Shown here: positions 61,895-64,000 of the stretch, one piece after another
Layout: each line of letters starts with the position of its first letter
Numbering within the stretch: position 1 is the first letter of the stretch
Assembly: GCA_937775265.1 (NCBI GenBank)
Contig: CALKBV010000010.1
Location: 1 to 64,000 of the forward strand
DNA: 64,000 nt
Source: an uncultured Pseudomonadales bacterium
GTDB lineage: Bacteria; Pseudomonadota; Gammaproteobacteria; Pseudomonadales; Azotimanducaceae
Reading direction: 5' to 3'
Notes under the pieces: model-generated
What the model was told of the DNA's origin: nothing
Database searches by the model: none
Seen by the model: the letters and a program-made list of their open reading frames with translations, nothing else
Translations under genes and position numbers: made by a program

Positions 61895-62680
61895 ATGGAA
61901 CTGAGAATGGATGGGCGGGTCGCCCTTGTTACTGGAGGCAGTAAAGGGCTTGGATACGCCATGGCTCACAAGTTTGCAGCAAGCGGCGCGCAGGTTTGCG
62001 TAGTTGCCCGCAATGTAGGCGAGGTGGAGGAGGCCGCTAACCGGATTAGGCTTGAAACGGGCGCGGGTTCATTAGGGCTCGCTGGTGATGTTAGCCAGGC
62101 TGGTCAGCTCCAGTCGGTGTTTGATTCATGCATCGAAACATTTGGGAAGGTGGACATACTCATCAACAATGCCGGGCATGCAATGGCAGGTGAGTTTGAA
62201 TCGATTACAGATGAAGAGTGGCAGTATGACTTTGACCTTAAGTTAATGGCCGCGGTCCGCATGTCGAGGCTGGTGTTCCCCGGAATGAAAGTGCGTCGCT
62301 GGGGACGAATTATCAACATGCTCAATACGCTCGCGAAAACGCCGGCCAGAGGCAGTGCGCCAACTTCAGTTACCCGCGCAGCAGGCATGGCGCTAACCAA
62401 GGTTCTGGCAGGTGAAGGTGCACCGCACAACATCCTTGTGAATGGATTCAACATCGGGTTGATTAAATCTGACCAGATTCAGCGTGGGTATGACAGCAAG
62501 CCGCGCGAAGAATCTTTCGATGAGTTCGTGGCAAGGGCTGGTAAAAAGTCAGTTCCGATCGGCAGGTACGGCGAGGCGGAAGAATGTGCGAACCTGGCTT
62601 GTCTGCTCTGTTCTGACGACTGTGGGTTTGTCTCCGGAACCGCCATCAATATAGACGGCAATATGTCACCCGCTATGTAG
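61895..62680 (+). CDS. SDR-family protein with altered catalytic residues
   Basis: 261 residues from ATG 61895 (GGAGA 6-11 bp upstream); a longer frame from 61733 is not conserved-looking. Rossmann motif TGGSKGLGYAMAHKF, NNAGHAMAGEF, and NGFNIGLIKSDQ. Where SDRs have Tyr-x-x-x-Lys this one reads TSVTRAA, giving Thr for Tyr and Arg for Lys; the usual Ser is also unclear (INMLNTLAK). It may be a non-classical SDR with another chemistry or a binding role. Followed after 69 bp by an acyl-CoA dehydrogenase gene. Confidence 0.85.
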   Translation: MELRMDGRVALVTGGSKGLGYAMAHKFAASGAQVCVVARNVGEVEEAANRIRLETGAGSLGLAGDVSQAGQLQSVFDSCIETFGKVDILINNAGHAMAGEFESITDEEWQYDFDLKLMAAVRMSRLVFPGMKVRRWGRIINMLNTLAKTPARGSAPTSVTRAAGMALTKVLAGEGAPHNILVNGFNIGLIKSDQIQRGYDSKPREESFDEFVARAGKKSVPIGRYGEAEECANLACLLCSDDCGFVSGTAINIDGNMSPAM

Positions 62681-62749
62681 TGCGGAGTTGCTTGCGAGCT
62701 TGCAGGTAAACTGATTTGATTGTGCGTTGACAATAAATAGGAAAACCAG

Positions 62750-63886
62750 ATGCCTGATAACTTGCCAGAGGCTCTACTTGCAGTAAAGCGACAGGCAGAG
62801 GATTTTATCGATAAGGTGATTAGACCACTCAGTGATAAAGAGGGTGCTGAAGTGAGCGAAGACTCCATTAGGTCTGTGAAGGAAGCCTCCAGGGAAGCCG
62901 GGTTTTTCTTTAAGACACAACCGGTAGAGTTTGGCGGTACACCTGCTTCGACACTAGAGTTGACGGTTTTACGTGAGTTGTTTAGCCGTACTAATCTTCC
63001 ACTGACACGCTTCGTATTTGGGCCGGGCCCCGGTGTTCTTCACGCGGTTCAGGGCGACCTTAAATCAGGGTACCTTGATCCGGTTTTGAGGGGGGAGAAA
63101 AGAGGCGCATTTGCGTTTACCGAACCCGACAGTGCTCCGCGGGCTACGTGGGGTGTCGTGACCGGAGACAAACTTGTCATTAATGGCCAGAAATCCTATA
63201 TCACGGGTGGTGGTTCGGCTGATTTCATTTCTGCGCTGGTCAATGTCGAGCAGGCAGATGGCGGCAAAGCAGGTACTGCCATGGTTGTGATAGATCGTCA
63301 GGCGCGGGGTGTAGCGATAGACCGAGTGTTTACTTCCCTTGACGGTAGCAGTCATGTGTCAATGACTTTCGATAACGTCTCGGTGCCGATAACTAACATC
63401 ATTGGTGAGCTTGGTGAAGGTATGCCAAGGGCGCTAGCGAATATTGGCAACGTACGTCTCATGGTGTCAGCACAAGCCTCGGGAATGTGTATGTTTGTCC
63501 TCGATTTCATCGAGAAACACATTAAGTCCCCGCACCGTTCAGGCGTCCCCCTTGGGGACAAAGAGGGTGTTCGTTTAAGGTTTGCAGATATGCGAATCGA
63601 GACATTTGTGGCACGTAGCGCGTTGTACCGAACAGCAAGAGTCGTGGACAGTGGGGATAATTCAGTTAATGAAACAGCTATAACAAAAGTCTTTACCACT
63701 GAGGCAGCAGGTCGGGTGGTCGACCAGGGCGTGCAGTTATTTGGAGGGCAGGCGCTGGTTGCCGGACATCCGTTGGAAAAACTCTATAGGGAAGCAAGGT
63801 CCTTGCGATTCGTTGAGGGTGCGAGTGACCTTTTGCGGCTCAACATTGCGAAAGGAAAACTGGAACTCGGTAAAGGAAGGCTCTAG
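62750..63886 (+). CDS. Acyl-CoA dehydrogenase
   Basis: 378 residues. FAD enzyme of the ACAD family: N-terminal helical domain, KRGAFAFTEPDSAPRATWGVVTGDKLVINGQKSYITGGGSADFISALVNV, SHVSMTFDNVSVPITNIIGELGEGM, and C-terminal VVDQGVQLFGGQALVAGHPLEKLYREARSLRFVEGASDLLRLNIAK. The catalytic base position near the end reads FVEGASD, compatible with a Glu base. Substrate unknown. Its stop overlaps that of a minus-strand gene at the window edge. Confidence 0.92.
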   Translation: MPDNLPEALLAVKRQAEDFIDKVIRPLSDKEGAEVSEDSIRSVKEASREAGFFFKTQPVEFGGTPASTLELTVLRELFSRTNLPLTRFVFGPGPGVLHAVQGDLKSGYLDPVLRGEKRGAFAFTEPDSAPRATWGVVTGDKLVINGQKSYITGGGSADFISALVNVEQADGGKAGTAMVVIDRQARGVAIDRVFTSLDGSSHVSMTFDNVSVPITNIIGELGEGMPRALANIGNVRLMVSAQASGMCMFVLDFIEKHIKSPHRSGVPLGDKEGVRLRFADMRIETFVARSALYRTARVVDSGDNSVNETAITKVFTTEAAGRVVDQGVQLFGGQALVAGHPLEKLYREARSLRFVEGASDLLRLNIAKGKLELGKGRL

Positions 63887-64000
63887 CGTTTTTCGCTTTC
63901 CGAGGGTTGTTCTACACAAGTCCAACCCCAGTTTTCCAGCTTGGCTGCCAAAAATGTAGCCCTGTCTTCGCAGTACCCAGCCGAGGCCAGTGCGCTCCAA
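63883..64000 (-). CDS. C-terminal end of an unidentified gene (partial)
   Basis: A minus-strand frame entering from the right edge gives 38 residues (WSALASAGYCEDRATFLAAK, then LENWGWTCVEQPSESEKR) ending in TAG at 63883-63885. Composition is protein-like and the end abuts the acyl-CoA dehydrogenase stop as for convergent genes. Too short to assign. A competing frame exists over the same bases. Confidence 0.4.
   Translation of the reverse strand, partial: WSALASAGYCEDRATFLAAKLENWGWTCVEQPSESEKR

Noticed and set aside
1..64000. CRISPR arrays, rRNA genes, prophage or complete insertion sequences
   Set aside because: No regularly spaced repeats with unique spacers, no rRNA sequence, and no transposase, integrase or phage structural gene was seen.

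Overview
The window reads as chromosomal DNA of a heterotrophic, probably marine, gammaproteobacterium. The evidence is the dnaX-ybaB-recR order, rnd-ycgL-ycgN, nhaB, hrpA, dusA, a PspF/sigma-54 phage-shock locus and a tRNA-Ala(GGC). The many CoA-thioester, SDR, luciferase-like and metallo-beta-lactamase-fold genes are typical of Halieaceae/OM60-like or related lineages. This placement is an inference from gene content, not from a marker-gene tree.

Layout. 1-1.9 kb: a cut-off luciferase-like monooxygenase and an epoxide-hydrolase-like enzyme. 1.9-7.3 kb: phage-shock region, with an exported chorismate mutase-cyclohexadienyl dehydratase fusion, pspF, a sigma-54 promoter with probable PspF sites, pspA, pspB, an unusually long pspC, a DUF2807 protein and a second PspB-like protein. 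7.3-26.2 kb: mostly housekeeping genes (broken GDPD gene, dnaX, ybaB, recR, rnd, ycgL, ycgN, MoxR ATPase plus VWA protein, hrpA, an MlaA homologue, a SpoIIE-type phosphatase/STAS pair, dusA, gltX). 26.4-33.5 kb: acyl-CoA and small-molecule metabolism (acyl-CoA ligase, thioesterase, gamma-carbonic-anhydrase-like, thiolase, PNPOx-like, NTF2-like, SDR, DUF385-like). 33.6-48.5 kb: a patchy accessory region with tRNA-Ala, decayed HNH, LysR and PLP-enzyme remnants, a membrane-anchored periplasmic-binding-protein fusion, an RND/MFP efflux pair, a NYN nuclease, an MltC-like transglycosylase, a CaiB-type CoA transferase and nhaB. 48.7-52.7 kb: sulfurtransferase and a TRAP transporter whose large subunit is frameshifted. 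52.8-60.5 kb: SDR, broken GNAT, methyltransferase, an MBL-nitroreductase fusion, two more MBL hydrolases, an F420-type LLM oxidoreductase and a 2-hydroxychromene-2-carboxylate-isomerase-like protein, which together look like an aromatic or xenobiotic catabolic cluster. 60.8-61.4 kb: no protein gene, but a roughly 540-nt, highly structured presumptive non-coding RNA on the minus strand, with a promoter-like element and a textbook terminator. 61.9-64 kb: SDR, acyl-CoA dehydrogenase and the end of one more gene.

Most noteworthy: the large structured RNA at 60836-61373, which I could not match to RNase P RNA, tmRNA or any other family I know; the three-helix anchor fused to a LivK-type binding domain (34466-36124); the extended psp operon; the exported CM-CDT fusion beside pspF; the MBL-nitroreductase fusion; a triplicated 22-bp module carrying ribosome-binding-site and start-codon sequence in front of the TRAP binding protein; and a high density of single-base frameshifts and decayed genes, which could be real decay or assembly error.
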